DNA of 64,000 nt from Pseudomonas lurida (GCF_013522705.1 NZ_JAAMRE010000011.1:79809-143808); one strand, 5' to 3'; counted from the stretch's first letter, positions 26,655-36,370 are shown. The notes: generated by a model from the letters alone, not told the origin. Program-made: numbers and translations.

Positions 26655-27419
26655 TTACTTCAAATTACCGCTCAGGAACTGTTGCAGGCGCTCGCTCTTG
26701 GGGTTACCCAGCACGTCTTCCGGCGCGCCTTGCTCCTCCACCAGGCCTTTGTGCAGAAACAGCACCTGGCTGGACACTTTGCGCGCAAAGCTCATTTCGT
26801 GCGTGACCATGATCATGGTGCGGCCTTCCTCCGCCAGGCCCTGGATCACCTTCAGCACTTCGCCCACCAGTTCCGGATCGAGGGCCGAGGTGGGCTCGTC
26901 GAACAGCATCACCTCCGGCTCCATCGCCAATGCGCGGGCGATGGCGACGCGCTGTTGCTGCCCGCCGGAGAGAAACGCCGGGTACTGATCGGCCACGCGA
27001 GCCGGCAGGCCGACCTTGTCCAGGTAACGGCGGGCGCGGTCTTCGGCGTCCTTCTTACTGCAGCCCAACACCCGGCGCGGAGCCATGGTGATGTTCTCCA
27101 GCACGCTCATGTGGCTCCACAGGTTGAAGTGCTGGAACACCATCGCCAGCCGCGTGCGCAAGCGTTGCAGTTCGGCGTCGTCGGCCACGCGCATGCCGTG
27201 GCGGTCGCTGACCATGCGGATCGGCTGGCCGTCGAGGGTCATGGCGCCATCGTTGGGCGTTTCCAGAAAATTGATGCAACGCAAAAAGGTGCTCTTGCCC
27301 GAGCCGCTCGCGCCGATCAGGCTGATCACGTCACCGGTCCTGGCCTTGAGCGAAACACCTTTGAGCACCTCATTGTCGCCATAGCTTTTATGCAGGCCTT
27401 CAACGGTCAATTTGTACAT
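26655..27419 (-). CDS. aotP: Arginine/ornithine ABC transporter ATP-binding protein AotP
   Basis: A 254-residue ATPase of the polar amino-acid uptake family (HisP/GlnQ). I start at ATG 27419 (MYKLTVEGLHKSYGDNEVL). Walker A is IGASGSGKSTFLRCINFLE, the Q-loop is MVFQHFNLWSHM, the signature is LSGGQQQRVAIARAL, and Walker B is VMLFDEPTSALDPEL. It is the last gene of aotJQMOP. In P. aeruginosa this operon ends with argR; here the next gene is a helicase. Confidence 0.92.
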   Translation of the reverse strand: MYKLTVEGLHKSYGDNEVLKGVSLKARTGDVISLIGASGSGKSTFLRCINFLETPNDGAMTLDGQPIRMVSDRHGMRVADDAELQRLRTRLAMVFQHFNLWSHMSVLENITMAPRRVLGCSKKDAEDRARRYLDKVGLPARVADQYPAFLSGGQQQRVAIARALAMEPEVMLFDEPTSALDPELVGEVLKVIQGLAEEGRTMIMVTHEMSFARKVSSQVLFLHKGLVEEQGAPEDVLGNPKSERLQQFLSGNLK

Positions 27420-27432
27420 GGGGCGTGCATCC

Positions 27433-28551
27433 TCAAGGCGAAAGTAGATAGCCGCTGCGGTAGGCTTCGGTGCCTGCGACATGGCCGATGACCATCCCGG
27501 CAGTGGCCATGCGGCGCAGCGAACGGGCGTAAAGCAGGCCGGCCGTGCGGCAGCGCACGGGCGTTACGCGGTCGGTAATGGGGTCGATGATTTCAGCGAG
27601 CAATTGCCCGGCTTCCAGGTACTCGCCGGGCAGGGCGGCAAACACCAGCAAGCCGCCCACCGGCGTGGCCACCGGCTCCACGCCGGCCAGCGGGGTGGCC
27701 GGGTAGGGCAGTTCGGGCAGGGGCGGTGCGTCGCCGGCGATGGCGCCGAAGCGGATCAGATAATCGATGATCGCCTGGCTGTCGAGGCTCGCCAGGCCAT
27801 GGTTGACGTCGCCCTGGCCGCGCAGTTCGACGGTCACCGACAAACTGCCCAAGGGGATCGGAAACCGCGCGCCGAAGCGCTGCTGCAACTGCCACCACAC
27901 CAGGCTGAAGCATTCGTCGAAGGACTGGCCGCCCGAGTCCGTGGCCAGCAGGTTGGCCTCCGAGCCAAGGTAGCGCGCCAACGCTTCGACCTGGGGCCAG
28001 GCTTCAGGTGTGGTGTACAGATGCGCCACCGCTTCGAAATCGCAGTGCAGGTCCAGCACCAGATCGGCGTCGCAGGCCAGGCGTTGCAGCACCAGGCGCT
28101 GGGACTGCAACTGGGTCGTTGCGCTTTGCCCGGCCAGGGCGCTGACCAGGGCGGCACGGATCACTCGCACGTTGTGCTGCGGATCGTCGCCGAGCAACGC
28201 TTGGACCTGATTGCCTACCTCGTCGCTGAGGTCGACGAACAGCCGATTGAAGTTCTGCCCGCTCTCCAGTTCATAGCGGCCCAGCGGGGTGTCCATCAAC
28301 ACCTGTTCCAGGCCCGCCGGGTTGGCGACCGGCACCAACACGATTTCGCTGCGCAGGCGCCCGGCGGCGGCCAGTTCGGCCAGGCGCGCCTTTAAATGCC
28401 AGGCCACCAGCATGCCCGGCAATTCGTCGGCATGCAGCGACGCCTGGAGGTAGACCTTGCCGTGGCTGTGTTCCGGGCCAAAGTGAAAACTGTGGATCTG
28501 CCGCGCGGTGCCGGGCACCGGCGCGATCAATTGATGAATCCGATGACGCAT
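27433..28551 (-). CDS. aotO: AotO: succinylglutamate desuccinylase/aspartoacylase-family protein
   Basis: A 372-residue protein of the AstE/AspA zinc carboxypeptidase fold. HADELPGMLVAW provides an HxxE zinc pair near residue 37, and LDLHCDFEAVAHLY a later His. It starts at ATG 28551, 9 bases after the aotM stop, and ends 13 bases before aotP. The same family member sits at this position in the P. aeruginosa aot operon. Its reaction is unknown; hydrolysis of an N-acylated or amidated arginine-related compound is a plausible guess. Confidence 0.85.
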   Translation of the reverse strand: MRHRIHQLIAPVPGTARQIHSFHFGPEHSHGKVYLQASLHADELPGMLVAWHLKARLAELAAAGRLRSEIVLVPVANPAGLEQVLMDTPLGRYELESGQNFNRLFVDLSDEVGNQVQALLGDDPQHNVRVIRAALVSALAGQSATTQLQSQRLVLQRLACDADLVLDLHCDFEAVAHLYTTPEAWPQVEALARYLGSEANLLATDSGGQSFDECFSLVWWQLQQRFGARFPIPLGSLSVTVELRGQGDVNHGLASLDSQAIIDYLIRFGAIAGDAPPLPELPYPATPLAGVEPVATPVGGLLVFAALPGEYLEAGQLLAEIIDPITDRVTPVRCRTAGLLYARSLRRMATAGMVIGHVAGTEAYRSGYLLSP

Positions 28552-28560
28552 GAACGCTCC

Positions 28561-29271
28561 TTAGTGGCTGGGGCCGAGAAACGCCAGCCAACGCCGCTCC
28601 GCCAGGCGAAACAGGCCGACCAGGGCGAAGGTCACGGTCAGGTAGATCAGCGCGGCAATACCGAATGACTGAAAGGTCATAAAGGTGGCCGAGTTGGCGT
28701 CCCGAGCCACCTTGAGGATGTCCGGAATCGTCGCGGTAAACGCCACTGTGGTCGAGTGCAGCATCAGGATCACTTCGTTGCTGTAGTACGGCAGCGACCG
28801 GCGCAGCGCCGAGGGCATGATCACGTAGGCATATAGCTTCCAGCCGCTGAGCCCGTAGGCCTTGGCGGCTTCGACCTCGCCGTGGGCCATGCTGCGGATC
28901 GCGCCGGCGAAGATCTCCGTGGTGTAGGCGCAGGTGTTGAGGGCAAAGGCCAGGATGGTGCAGTTCATCGCATCGCGGAAAAACGCGTCCAGCACCGGTT
29001 GTGCACGCACGGCGGCAATGCTGTAGATGCCGGTGTAGCAGATCAGCAGCTGTATATAGAGCGGCGTGCCGCGAAACAGGTAGGTGTAGAACTGCACCGG
29101 CCAGCGCACCAGCGGGTTGCGCGATACGCGGGCAATGGACAGCGGGATCGACACCAGAAACCCGATGACCAGTGCGGCGCTGAGCAGCCACAGGGTCATG
29201 GCCAGGCCGGTGACGTGCTGGCCGTCGCTATACAGAAACGGGCGCCAGTATTCCTGCAGGAGTTCGATCAT
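28561..29271 (-). CDS. aotM: Arginine/ornithine ABC transporter permease AotM
   Basis: A 236-residue inner-membrane permease of the HisM/GlnP family. Several hydrophobic helices surround the EAA loop (AHGEVEAAKAYGLSGWKLY) that contacts the ATPase. It overlaps aotQ by four bases and is paired with it as the heterodimeric channel. FRGTPLYIQLLICYTG is the usual N-terminal conserved segment of this permease type. Confidence 0.93.
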   Translation of the reverse strand: MIELLQEYWRPFLYSDGQHVTGLAMTLWLLSAALVIGFLVSIPLSIARVSRNPLVRWPVQFYTYLFRGTPLYIQLLICYTGIYSIAAVRAQPVLDAFFRDAMNCTILAFALNTCAYTTEIFAGAIRSMAHGEVEAAKAYGLSGWKLYAYVIMPSALRRSLPYYSNEVILMLHSTTVAFTATIPDILKVARDANSATFMTFQSFGIAALIYLTVTFALVGLFRLAERRWLAFLGPSH

Positions 29272-29996
29272 CGCACGGCCTCCCGGGCGCCAGCGGAGTA
29301 GCGGCGTTCAAGACGGCGCAGGACAAAGTTGGAGGCACTGGTGATCAACAGGTAGATCAACGCGGCCAGTACCAGGAAGTAGAACAGCTGATAAGTGCTT
29401 TTGCCGGCATCCTGTGCCGCCTTGACCAAGTCCGCCAGGCCGATGATCGACACCAGCGCGGTGGCCTTGAGCATCACCATCCAGTTATTGCCGATGCCCG
29501 GCAGGGCAAAGCGCATCATCTGCGGGAAAGTCACGTAGCGAAACCGCTGGCCGCGCTTGAGCCCGTAGGCGGTGGCGGCTTCCAGTTGGCCACGGGGTAC
29601 GGCGAGAATCGCGCCGCGAAACGTCTCGGTGAAGTAGGCACCGTAGATAAAGCCCAGGGTGATTACCCCGGCGCTGAATGGGTCGATCTCGATGTACTCC
29701 CATTCCATCAAGTCGGTCAGACCGGTGAGCCAGGTTTGCAGGCTGTAGAAAATCAACAGCATCAGCACCAGGTCGGGTACGCCGCGGATCAGCGTGGTGT
29801 AGAGCTGCGCGGGGATACGCAGAAAGGGCAGGCTGGACAGTTTGGCGCTGGCGCCGAGCAACCCCAGCAATACGCTGACGGCCAGGGACAGCACCGACAA
29901 TTTGATGGTCATCCAGGTGCCTTGCAGCAACAGCGGGCCGAAACCCTTCAAGCTGAGTGCGCTCAGCCCGAGGGTTTGCAACAGTTCTTCGAACAT
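29268..29996 (-). CDS. aotQ: Arginine/ornithine ABC transporter permease AotQ
   Basis: A 242-residue permease partner of AotM. The TLIRGVPDLVLMLLIFYS segment and the EAA loop PRGQLEAATAYGLKRGQRF are characteristic of HisQ-type proteins. It is separated from aotJ by 57 bases that hold a terminator-like hairpin, so less of the transcript should reach the permeases than the binding protein. It overlaps aotM by four bases. Confidence 0.93.
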   Translation of the reverse strand: MFEELLQTLGLSALSLKGFGPLLLQGTWMTIKLSVLSLAVSVLLGLLGASAKLSSLPFLRIPAQLYTTLIRGVPDLVLMLLIFYSLQTWLTGLTDLMEWEYIEIDPFSAGVITLGFIYGAYFTETFRGAILAVPRGQLEAATAYGLKRGQRFRYVTFPQMMRFALPGIGNNWMVMLKATALVSIIGLADLVKAAQDAGKSTYQLFYFLVLAALIYLLITSASNFVLRRLERRYSAGAREAVR

Positions 29997-30016
29997 AAAT
30001 CGGGACCTATGGCGAT

Positions 30017-30046
30017 AAAAAAGCGCCCCTGAATAAACAGGGGCGC
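30017..30046 (-). terminator. Attenuating terminator between aotJ and aotQ
   Basis: On the minus strand GCGCCCCT and AGGGGCGC form a perfect 8-bp stem with loop GTTTATTC, followed by TTTTTT (30022-30017). Such a hairpin after the binding-protein gene is a common way to make more binding protein than membrane components. The structure is direct; partial readthrough is inferred from the downstream genes needing expression. Confidence 0.85.
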
Positions 30047-30053
30047 CCAGGCA

Positions 30054-30833
30054 TTATTTGCCGCTGTACAGGTTCAGATCGCCAAAGTGTTTCTTCTGAA
30101 TGGTGGCGTAGGTGCCATCATCGTGTAACGCTTTGATACCTTTATCCAAAAGGGCCTTCAACTCAGTGTTACCTTTTTTGATACCGACGGCGGTTTTGGA
30201 CGGCAGCAAAGGGTCGTCGATGGCCGCGCTGACTTCATAGCCGGCGCCGGCCGGCGACTTCAAAAAGCCCAGTTCGGCTTGCAGCATGTCTTGTACCGAA
30301 GCGTCGAGGCGGCCGGAGGTCAAGTCAGCGTAAACCTGGTCCTGGTTCGCGTAGGCCTTGGTGGTTACACCGGCTTTATCCAGTACGGCCTTGGCGTAGG
30401 CTTCCTGAATGGTGCCTTGCTCGTAGCCAACGGTTTTGCCCTTGAGCGACTCCGGCGTGGAGTAGCCCGCGCCTTTCTTGAACACCAGCGAGGTCGGGCC
30501 GGAGAACAGCTCGTTAGAGAAGTCGATGGCCTTCATGCGGGCATCGGTGACGGTCATGGACGAAATCACGCCGTCGAATTTGTTGGCCTTGAGACCCGGA
30601 ATCATGCCGTCGAAATCGCTTTCGACCCACTTGCACTTGACCTTCAGCTCGGCGCAGATGGCATTGCCCAAGTCGATATCGAAGCCCACCAGGCTGCCGT
30701 CGGCCGCCTTGGATTCGAACGGGGCGTAGGACGGGTCGACACCAAAACGCAATTCCTTGTATTCCTTGGCCAGCGCGGTACCGGCGGCCATGCACAGAGC
30801 CAGTGCAGAAAGGGTCAGCAATGCTTTTTTCAT
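30054..30833 (-). CDS. aotJ: Arginine/ornithine-binding periplasmic protein AotJ
   Basis: A 259-residue SBP_bac_3 binding protein. I start at ATG 30833 (MKKALLTLSALALCMAAGTALA), a clean Sec signal peptide with AAGGGA upstream. The mature part begins KEYKELRFGVDPSYAPFESK, and GFDIDLGNAICAEL and GYEQGTIQEAYAKAVL are typical of the HisJ/ArgT/AotJ group. It is the first gene of the operon and is followed by an attenuator hairpin. Substrate is assigned from operon context and similarity to AotJ, not from residues alone. Confidence 0.9.
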   Translation of the reverse strand: MKKALLTLSALALCMAAGTALAKEYKELRFGVDPSYAPFESKAADGSLVGFDIDLGNAICAELKVKCKWVESDFDGMIPGLKANKFDGVISSMTVTDARMKAIDFSNELFSGPTSLVFKKGAGYSTPESLKGKTVGYEQGTIQEAYAKAVLDKAGVTTKAYANQDQVYADLTSGRLDASVQDMLQAELGFLKSPAGAGYEVSAAIDDPLLPSKTAVGIKKGNTELKALLDKGIKALHDDGTYATIQKKHFGDLNLYSGK

Positions 30834-30984
30834 TATGTAATCCCTTGAAACCAAGATAAGCGCTTGTGGCGCGATTAGGACTGTTACTGAACGGTGTCAG
30901 ACGGATCCCAAGTAGCAATTTCTGCACCATAGTTCCGAATGAGCGTTTTAAAAGGTAGGAAGGTAGCGTCGAGAGTGTAGGAGA

Positions 30985-31000
30985 TGCCCAAAAATGGGCA
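30985..31000. promoter_or_regulatory. Palindrome TGCCCA-N4-TGGGCA upstream of aotJ
   Basis: A 6-bp inverted repeat with a four-base AAAA spacer, in the 201 bases between the ligase stop (31035) and aotJ. It is not followed by a T-run in either direction, so an operator is more likely than a terminator. I could not identify a convincing ArgR site (TGTCGC-type half-site) in this region. Confidence 0.35.
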
Positions 31001-31034
31001 CCGATTTTTCAATGCACCATTTGGGGGATTTGTC

Positions 31035-32669
31035 TCAGGCCAACAGGTCCTGCAAGGTCGCGAGGTTGTCGGCGTCTTCCACACTTTTATCCTGGCGCCA
31101 GCGCAACATTCGCGGGAACCGTACCGCAATCCCGCTTTTATGGCGCTTGGACAGGGCGATGCCCTCAAACCCCAACTCGAACACCATGCTCGGCGTCACG
31201 CTGCTGACCGGGCCGAATTTTTCCACGGTGGTCTTGCGCACGATGGCATCGACCTTGCGCATTTCCTCGTCGGTCAGCCCGGAGTAGGCCTTGGCGAACG
31301 GCACCAGCGTGCGTTCGCTGCCCGGCGGGCCATCCCACACCGCAAAGGTGTAGTCGCTGTAAAGGCTGGCGCGCCGCCCGTGGCCGCGCTGGGCGTAGAT
31401 CAGCACCGCGTCGACGCTGAACGGGTCGACCTTCCATTTCCACCACACGCCCATGTCCTTGGTGCGGCCCACGCCGTAGAGGCCGTCGCGTGCCTTGAGC
31501 ATCATGCCTTCCACCCCCAACCTTCGAGAATCCTCGCGCTGCTGCGCCAGATCCTGCCAGGTCGCGCCCGTCAGCAGCGGCGAAGGCAGCAGCACGGGTT
31601 GGTTGCACTGGGCGATCACCTGTTCCAACTGTGCCCGGCGCTCGGCCTGGGGATGGTTGCGCCAATCGTGACCCTGGTGTTCCAGCAGGTCATAGGCGAG
31701 CACTGCCACTGGCGCGTCTTCCAGGACTTTTTTGCTCAGGGTCTTGCGACCGATCCGCTGTTGCAGCAGGGCAAAAGGTTGCACTGCGTCCTTCCACACC
31801 ACGATCTCGCCGTCGATCACCGTGCCGTCGGGCAGGCCGCTCACCAGGCTGTGCAGTTCAGGAAAACGCTCCGTCACCAGCTCCTCGCCTCGGGACCAGA
31901 CCCACAGGCGGCCCTCGCGCTTGACCACTTGCGCGCGAATGCCGTCCCACTTCCACTCCACCTGCCAGTTGCTGGGTGAACCAAGCAGGGTGTCGAATTG
32001 CTCCACCGGTTGCGCCAGGCCATGGGCCAGAAAAAACGGATACGGCTGCCCGCCACGCTGAGCGTGTTCGTCCGACGATTCGGCGGCGATCAGCTTCAGA
32101 TACCCTTGCGGCGTAGGGCGATTGGACAAATCGGTGTAGCCCACCAGCCTTTGTGCCACGCGCTTGCTGTCCAACCCGGCCATCGCCGCGAGGGCGCGGG
32201 TGACCAGCAGTTTGGACACCCCCACACGGAAGCTGCCGGTGATCAGCTTGATACACACCATCAGGCTCGGTTGATCCAGTTGCGCCCACAGCGCCGGCAA
32301 GCGTTCGGCCAGCTCCGCCGGCGGCAGGCCACGCAAGGGCAACAGTTTTTCCTCCAGCCACACGGCCAGGCCGTCCTCCGAGGTGTAGGGCGATTCCGGC
32401 AGCAGCAGGGAAACTGTCTCGGCCAGGTCGCCCACCGATTGGTAGCTTTCTTCGAACAGCCACGGCTCGATGCCCGACGCCTCGGTGGCCATGTCACGCA
32501 GCAGGCGGGTCGGCACCAGTTGCCGTGGCCGCCCACCGGAGAGGAAATACACCGCCCACGCGGCGTCGGCCGGCGGGGCCTGGCGGAAGTAGGTTTGCAA
32601 AGCGGCAAGCTTGGCGTTGCTGGAGGTAGTGGCGTCGAGGTTGGCGTACAGCTCGGCGAAGGCCTTCAT
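31035..32669 (-). CDS. Ligase-associated ATP-dependent DNA ligase
   Basis: A 544-residue ATP-dependent DNA ligase. Motif I, with the adenylated Lys, is VEWKWDGIRAQVV near residue 237; GTVIDGEIVVW is motif III, EGMMLKARDGLYGVG motif IV and WWKWKVDPF motif V. The N-terminal about 210 residues are the DNA-binding domain, and an OB fold closes the protein. It overlaps the exonuclease gene by four bases. Together with the helicase and PdeM (23467-26597) this is the four-gene ligase-associated repair set, here interrupted by the aot operon. Confidence 0.92.
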   Translation of the reverse strand: MKAFAELYANLDATTSSNAKLAALQTYFRQAPPADAAWAVYFLSGGRPRQLVPTRLLRDMATEASGIEPWLFEESYQSVGDLAETVSLLLPESPYTSEDGLAVWLEEKLLPLRGLPPAELAERLPALWAQLDQPSLMVCIKLITGSFRVGVSKLLVTRALAAMAGLDSKRVAQRLVGYTDLSNRPTPQGYLKLIAAESSDEHAQRGGQPYPFFLAHGLAQPVEQFDTLLGSPSNWQVEWKWDGIRAQVVKREGRLWVWSRGEELVTERFPELHSLVSGLPDGTVIDGEIVVWKDAVQPFALLQQRIGRKTLSKKVLEDAPVAVLAYDLLEHQGHDWRNHPQAERRAQLEQVIAQCNQPVLLPSPLLTGATWQDLAQQREDSRRLGVEGMMLKARDGLYGVGRTKDMGVWWKWKVDPFSVDAVLIYAQRGHGRRASLYSDYTFAVWDGPPGSERTLVPFAKAYSGLTDEEMRKVDAIVRKTTVEKFGPVSSVTPSMVFELGFEGIALSKRHKSGIAVRFPRMLRWRQDKSVEDADNLATLQDLLA

Positions 32670-33670
32670 GCCGAGACCTCTTCTTCGTCGTCCCCGTATT
32701 CGGTGGTGAAGCCCTGGGCATCCAAGCCTTTTTCACGCAGATGGCGAACCAGGACGCCGACGGAGCCGTGGGTCACCATCACCCGCTCGGCGCCGGTTTG
32801 CTCGATGGCCCACAACAGGCCCGGCCAGTCGGCGTGGTCCGACAGGACAAAACCGCGATCGACTCCGCGCCGCCGTCGGGTGCCGCGCAGGCGCATCCAA
32901 CCGCTGGCGAAGGCATCGCTGTAATCGCCGAAGCGGCGTATCCATGTGCCGCCGCCGGTGGAGGGCGGCGCGATGATCAGCGCCTGGCGCAGCAGCGGGT
33001 CGTTTTTCTTGAAATCGCCGGCGTACAGGGTTTCGGGGATATAGATGCCGGCATCGCGATACACCCGGTTCAACGGCTCGACCGCGCCGTGGCAGAGGAT
33101 CGGGCCGATGCTGGCGTCGATGCCATGCAGGATGCGCTGGGCTTTGCCGAAGGAATAACAGAACAACACGCTGGCTTTGCCGTTGGCGATATTCCCACGC
33201 CACCACTCGTTGATTCCCGCAAAGATCTGCGCCTGCGGCTGCCAGCGGTAGATCGGCAGGCCGAAGGTGGATTCGGTAATAAACGTGTGGCACCGCACCG
33301 GCTCGAAGGGCGCGCAGGTGCCATCGGGCTCGACTTTATAGTCGCCGGACGCTACCCAGACTTCGCCCTGATATTCGAGGCGCACCTGGGCCGAACCGAG
33401 TACATGCCCCGCCGGATGGAAACTCAAGGTTACCCCGTGGTGCACCAGACGTTCGCCGTAGGGCAAGGTCTGCAGGTTGATGTCATGCCCCAGTCGCGAG
33501 CGCAGGATACCTTCGCCGGGCGCGGCTGCGAGGTAGTGGGTGTTGCCGGTGCGGGCATGGTCGCCATGGGCGTGGGTGATTACGGAGCGTTCCACCGGGC
33601 GCCAGGGGTCAATGTAGAAATCCCCGGCGGGGCAATAGAGGCCTTCGGGGCGGGCGATGACAAGGTCCAT
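32666..33670 (-). CDS. Ligase-associated DNA exonuclease (metallo-beta-lactamase fold)
   Basis: A 334-residue SNM1/Pso2-like nuclease of the MBL/beta-CASP class. The metal motif VITHAHGDHARTGN (HxHxDH) is near residue 31; HPAGHVLGSAQVRLE and WVASGDYKVEPDG follow, with VLSDHADWPGLL toward the C-terminus. It begins the split repair cluster and is translationally coupled to the ligase by a four-base overlap. Its likely job is trimming damaged or blocked ends before ligation. Confidence 0.9.
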   Translation of the reverse strand: MDLVIARPEGLYCPAGDFYIDPWRPVERSVITHAHGDHARTGNTHYLAAAPGEGILRSRLGHDINLQTLPYGERLVHHGVTLSFHPAGHVLGSAQVRLEYQGEVWVASGDYKVEPDGTCAPFEPVRCHTFITESTFGLPIYRWQPQAQIFAGINEWWRGNIANGKASVLFCYSFGKAQRILHGIDASIGPILCHGAVEPLNRVYRDAGIYIPETLYAGDFKKNDPLLRQALIIAPPSTGGGTWIRRFGDYSDAFASGWMRLRGTRRRRGVDRGFVLSDHADWPGLLWAIEQTGAERVMVTHGSVGVLVRHLREKGLDAQGFTTEYGDDEEEVSA

Positions 33671-33828
33671 GGGATGACCGCAAGAGGGGCTTGTTACTTA
33701 TGAGGCAGGGGCGAGCGCAGAAGTTCTATCTGAATGCATGTGGATCCTGGTTGTTCCAGCAGGCTACCGATGATCAACGGCGAAACCGGCTGATCGTACT
33801 TCAATGGACGTTCGACACTGGCTGAAAA

Positions 33829-33912
33829 GGTGGGAGGGGCATAGGCATCTGCATCAATCTAAAGGCAGACACCTGACTCTGTGGTGAGCCGGTTTACCAC
33901 AACAAGCCCCTC
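33829..33912. repeat. Degenerate REP-like pair upstream of the exonuclease and downstream of quiP
   Basis: GGTGGGAGGGGCATAGGCAT on the left and ACAAGCCCCTCCTGCAT on the right form an inverted pair like the REP doublets at 6619 and 21779, but with more differences. It ends 15 bases before the acylase stop codon. The rest of the 258-base gap 33671-33928 shows no ORF. Confidence 0.5.
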
Positions 33913-33928
33913 CTGCATTTTCCAGCGT

Positions 33929-36370
33929 TTACTTGCCTGGGGTCAGGGTCAGGCGGGTCTTGCCGTACACCTTGTCGAAGTTCTGCGGCTGCATCGGGAA
34001 GCTCAGGTATTGCGCCTTGAGCGACGGGTCGATGCCATTGGCATAGTTCGGACTGGCCGGGTTACCGGATTGGCCGATGCCACCCTGGCCCATCATCGGT
34101 TCCGCCTGGCCGAAGTCGACGATCATGCGCAATGCCGGCACCTGGGTAGTGTTGAAATCCTGGCCCCAACTGTAAGGCGCCGAGTTCAAGGTGTTATGGT
34201 CGCCGCCACTGGCCAGCGGCCCACGGATCACTTGGCCTTGCGCGTTTTTCCAGGTGGTGCTGTGCAACTTGCCCCACTGCCACGCCTTGTGGTCCGTACC
34301 CAGTTGGCTGTCGCCAGCGGTAATGGCGGCCGCCAGGCTGCGTGCGAGGATCGTCGGCTTGTCTTCCTTCTGTGCGGTGCGCACGTCGTCCCAGAACGGG
34401 CTGTCTTCACGGCCCAGCAGGTGGTCGGCCTGGGCGGCGTAGGAGAGGCCGGCGTTGCTCACGAAGGCTTTCCAGCTGGCGCTGTTTTCCGGGCCGAGTT
34501 CGTCGAGGAAGATCTGTCGGGTGCTCTCCTGCAGGAACAGTTCGTAGAGCGCTGCGTCCGAGGACGTCGATACCAGGCGACCATCGAATGCCATCAAGCG
34601 CTTCAGCGCTTCCCGTGCCTTGGCCTGCTCGGCGGCCGGCAACCCATCCATCGCCTGCTTCAATGGCTGGGCCATGCCCGGCGCCTGGAACATGCTCTTG
34701 AGCTTGGCGGCGAAGGCCGTGGTCTGGTCGTATTGCATGGCGATCACGCTGCGGCTGTCGTGTTTGCCGGCATTGGCCAGTTGCGCCAGGCGTTCGCTGC
34801 GCTCCGGCGCATCCCAGGAGTTGGATAGCTGCATGCCATAGCCGCGTGGCGCGGTGCGCTGGTTGGCGGTGCCGATCCAGCCCTGGGGCGGGTCCTGGTC
34901 ATAGGGGTGCAGCATCGCATCGGCGTAACCGTCCCAGTCAAAGCGACCCTCCCAGCCCGGCGACGGCAACAGGCCTTCACCTTCACGGCGGTTGGGAAAG
35001 CGACCGGTGACCTGCCAGCCGATATTGCTTGCGTCGGCGAAGATCATGTTCAGGGCGATCGCGCGGATTTCCCGGGTGGCGTCCGAGGCTTTACCGGCAT
35101 TTTGCGCGCGGGACAGGTCGAAGAACGCGTCCAGGCTCTTATCATCTTTGAAGTCGGCGCTTTGCAGGGCCAGGCCCAAACCGCTGGTCAAGGCCTGGCT
35201 GCTATTGAGCAGAGCACCGTGGCGGGTTTCGTAGACGACTTCGCGGATTGAGCGTTGGCCCTTGATAAAGAAGGTTTCGTTACGCACGCCGGCCGGCAGC
35301 CATTTGCCGTTGTTTTCGTAATACAGGGCGGAGCCCTGGCGTTTGACCTTTTCCAGGAACAGGTCCTGGGTGTCGCCCTTGACCGCGCTCATGCTCCACG
35401 CCACTTTGCCGTTGAACCCGGACAGCAGTGTGGGCAGCCCGGCAATCGAGGCACCCACGGCCTGGTATTTCGGGGCGCGGATCTGCACGTAGCTCCACGG
35501 CGACGGTGCCTGTGGCTGGGCTGCGAAATCGCTGGCCAGCAGGCTCTTGCCGGCGCGGCTGCGCTGCGGACCGATGGCCCAGTTGCTTGACGTGGTGACC
35601 GCCAGCGCGTTGAGGCTGCTCAACTGCTGACTGACCGCGTCGAGTCCCGCCAGGCCGGTGATCTGGCCCAGATTGATGCCTTTGAGTTTGTCGGCTTCGG
35701 CCAGTGGGATCGGCTCATCCGGCGCGCTTGGTGTAAGCCAGGCGAGCTTGTCGACGCCAACTTTCTGCGCCAGCACCAGGGACGCCAATTCCTCCTGCAG
35801 GTTGGCCGACTCGCTGAAATTGAGCAGGCAGAACAGCAGTGCGGAATCTTCCGGTTTCCAGTACTCGGGCGTGTAGCCGGTCTGGGCCAGATCCGGCGGC
35901 AGCTTGTCGCGGTAGCGGAACAGATAGGCATTGACACCGCGGGCGTACACTTCGAAGAACCGCTTGAGGCGCGGCGACGAGGCGTTATACAGCTCGCCGG
36001 CACTTTTTTTCAGGTTGACCGCTCGCATAAAGCGGTCCACGTCCAACACCTCAGGGCCCGACATTTCCGCCAGACGGCCCTGGGCCAGCAGGCGCAGGGT
36101 GACCATCTGCTGGATCCGGTCGCTGGCGTGCACGTACCCAAGGCTGAACAGCGCATCGTGGAAGGTGTTGCTTTCGATCAGCGGCATGCCCTGGGCATTG
36201 CGGCGCACCGACACATTCTGGGCCAGGCCCTTGAGCGGCTGTACGCCGGCCACCGGCGGCAGGGTGTCCTGGGTGCTTTGGAGTTGGCAACCGGCCAGGC
36301 TCAATGCACTGGCCACTGCCGCGGCAACGCCGAACCGGGGAAGAAAATGTGAAAGGGCTGGCGAGGCCAT
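33929..36370 (-). CDS. Penicillin-acylase-family lipoprotein, QuiP-like acyl-homoserine-lactone acylase
   Basis: An 813-residue Ntn hydrolase. The N-terminus is a lipoprotein signal (LSLAGC, Cys28), so it should be membrane-anchored facing the periplasm. After an alpha chain of about 260 residues, [11 protein letters not shown] (Ser261/262) marks the autocleavage point and nucleophile, as in SNxW of penicillin acylases; [18 protein letters not shown] and [11 protein letters not shown] belong to the beta chain. Length and architecture fit QuiP, which degrades long-chain AHL signals in P. aeruginosa. Substrate here is unproven; other amides or lactones are possible. Confidence 0.82.
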   Translation of the reverse strand: MASPALSHFLPRFGVAAAVASALSLAGCQLQSTQDTLPPVAGVQPLKGLAQNVSVRRNAQGMPLIESNTFHDALFSLGYVHASDRIQQMVTLRLLAQGRLAEMSGPEVLDVDRFMRAVNLKKSAGELYNASSPRLKRFFEVYARGVNAYLFRYRDKLPPDLAQTGYTPEYWKPEDSALLFCLLNFSESANLQEELASLVLAQKVGVDKLAWLTPSAPDEPIPLAEADKLKGINLGQITGLAGLDAVSQQLSSLNALAVTTSSNWAIGPQRSRAGKSLLASDFAAQPQAPSPWSYVQIRAPKYQAVGASIAGLPTLLSGFNGKVAWSMSAVKGDTQDLFLEKVKRQGSALYYENNGKWLPAGVRNETFFIKGQRSIREVVYETRHGALLNSSQALTSGLGLALQSADFKDDKSLDAFFDLSRAQNAGKASDATREIRAIALNMIFADASNIGWQVTGRFPNRREGEGLLPSPGWEGRFDWDGYADAMLHPYDQDPPQGWIGTANQRTAPRGYGMQLSNSWDAPERSERLAQLANAGKHDSRSVIAMQYDQTTAFAAKLKSMFQAPGMAQPLKQAMDGLPAAEQAKAREALKRLMAFDGRLVSTSSDAALYELFLQESTRQIFLDELGPENSASWKAFVSNAGLSYAAQADHLLGREDSPFWDDVRTAQKEDKPTILARSLAAAITAGDSQLGTDHKAWQWGKLHSTTWKNAQGQVIRGPLASGGDHNTLNSAPYSWGQDFNTTQVPALRMIVDFGQAEPMMGQGGIGQSGNPASPNYANGIDPSLKAQYLSFPMQPQNFDKVYGKTRLTLTPGK

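Noticed and set aside
25260..27491. 743-codon plus-strand frame opposite the helicase and AotP
   Set aside because: It spans two unrelated minus-strand genes with full sets of motifs, a sign of codon-bias artefact rather than a gene.
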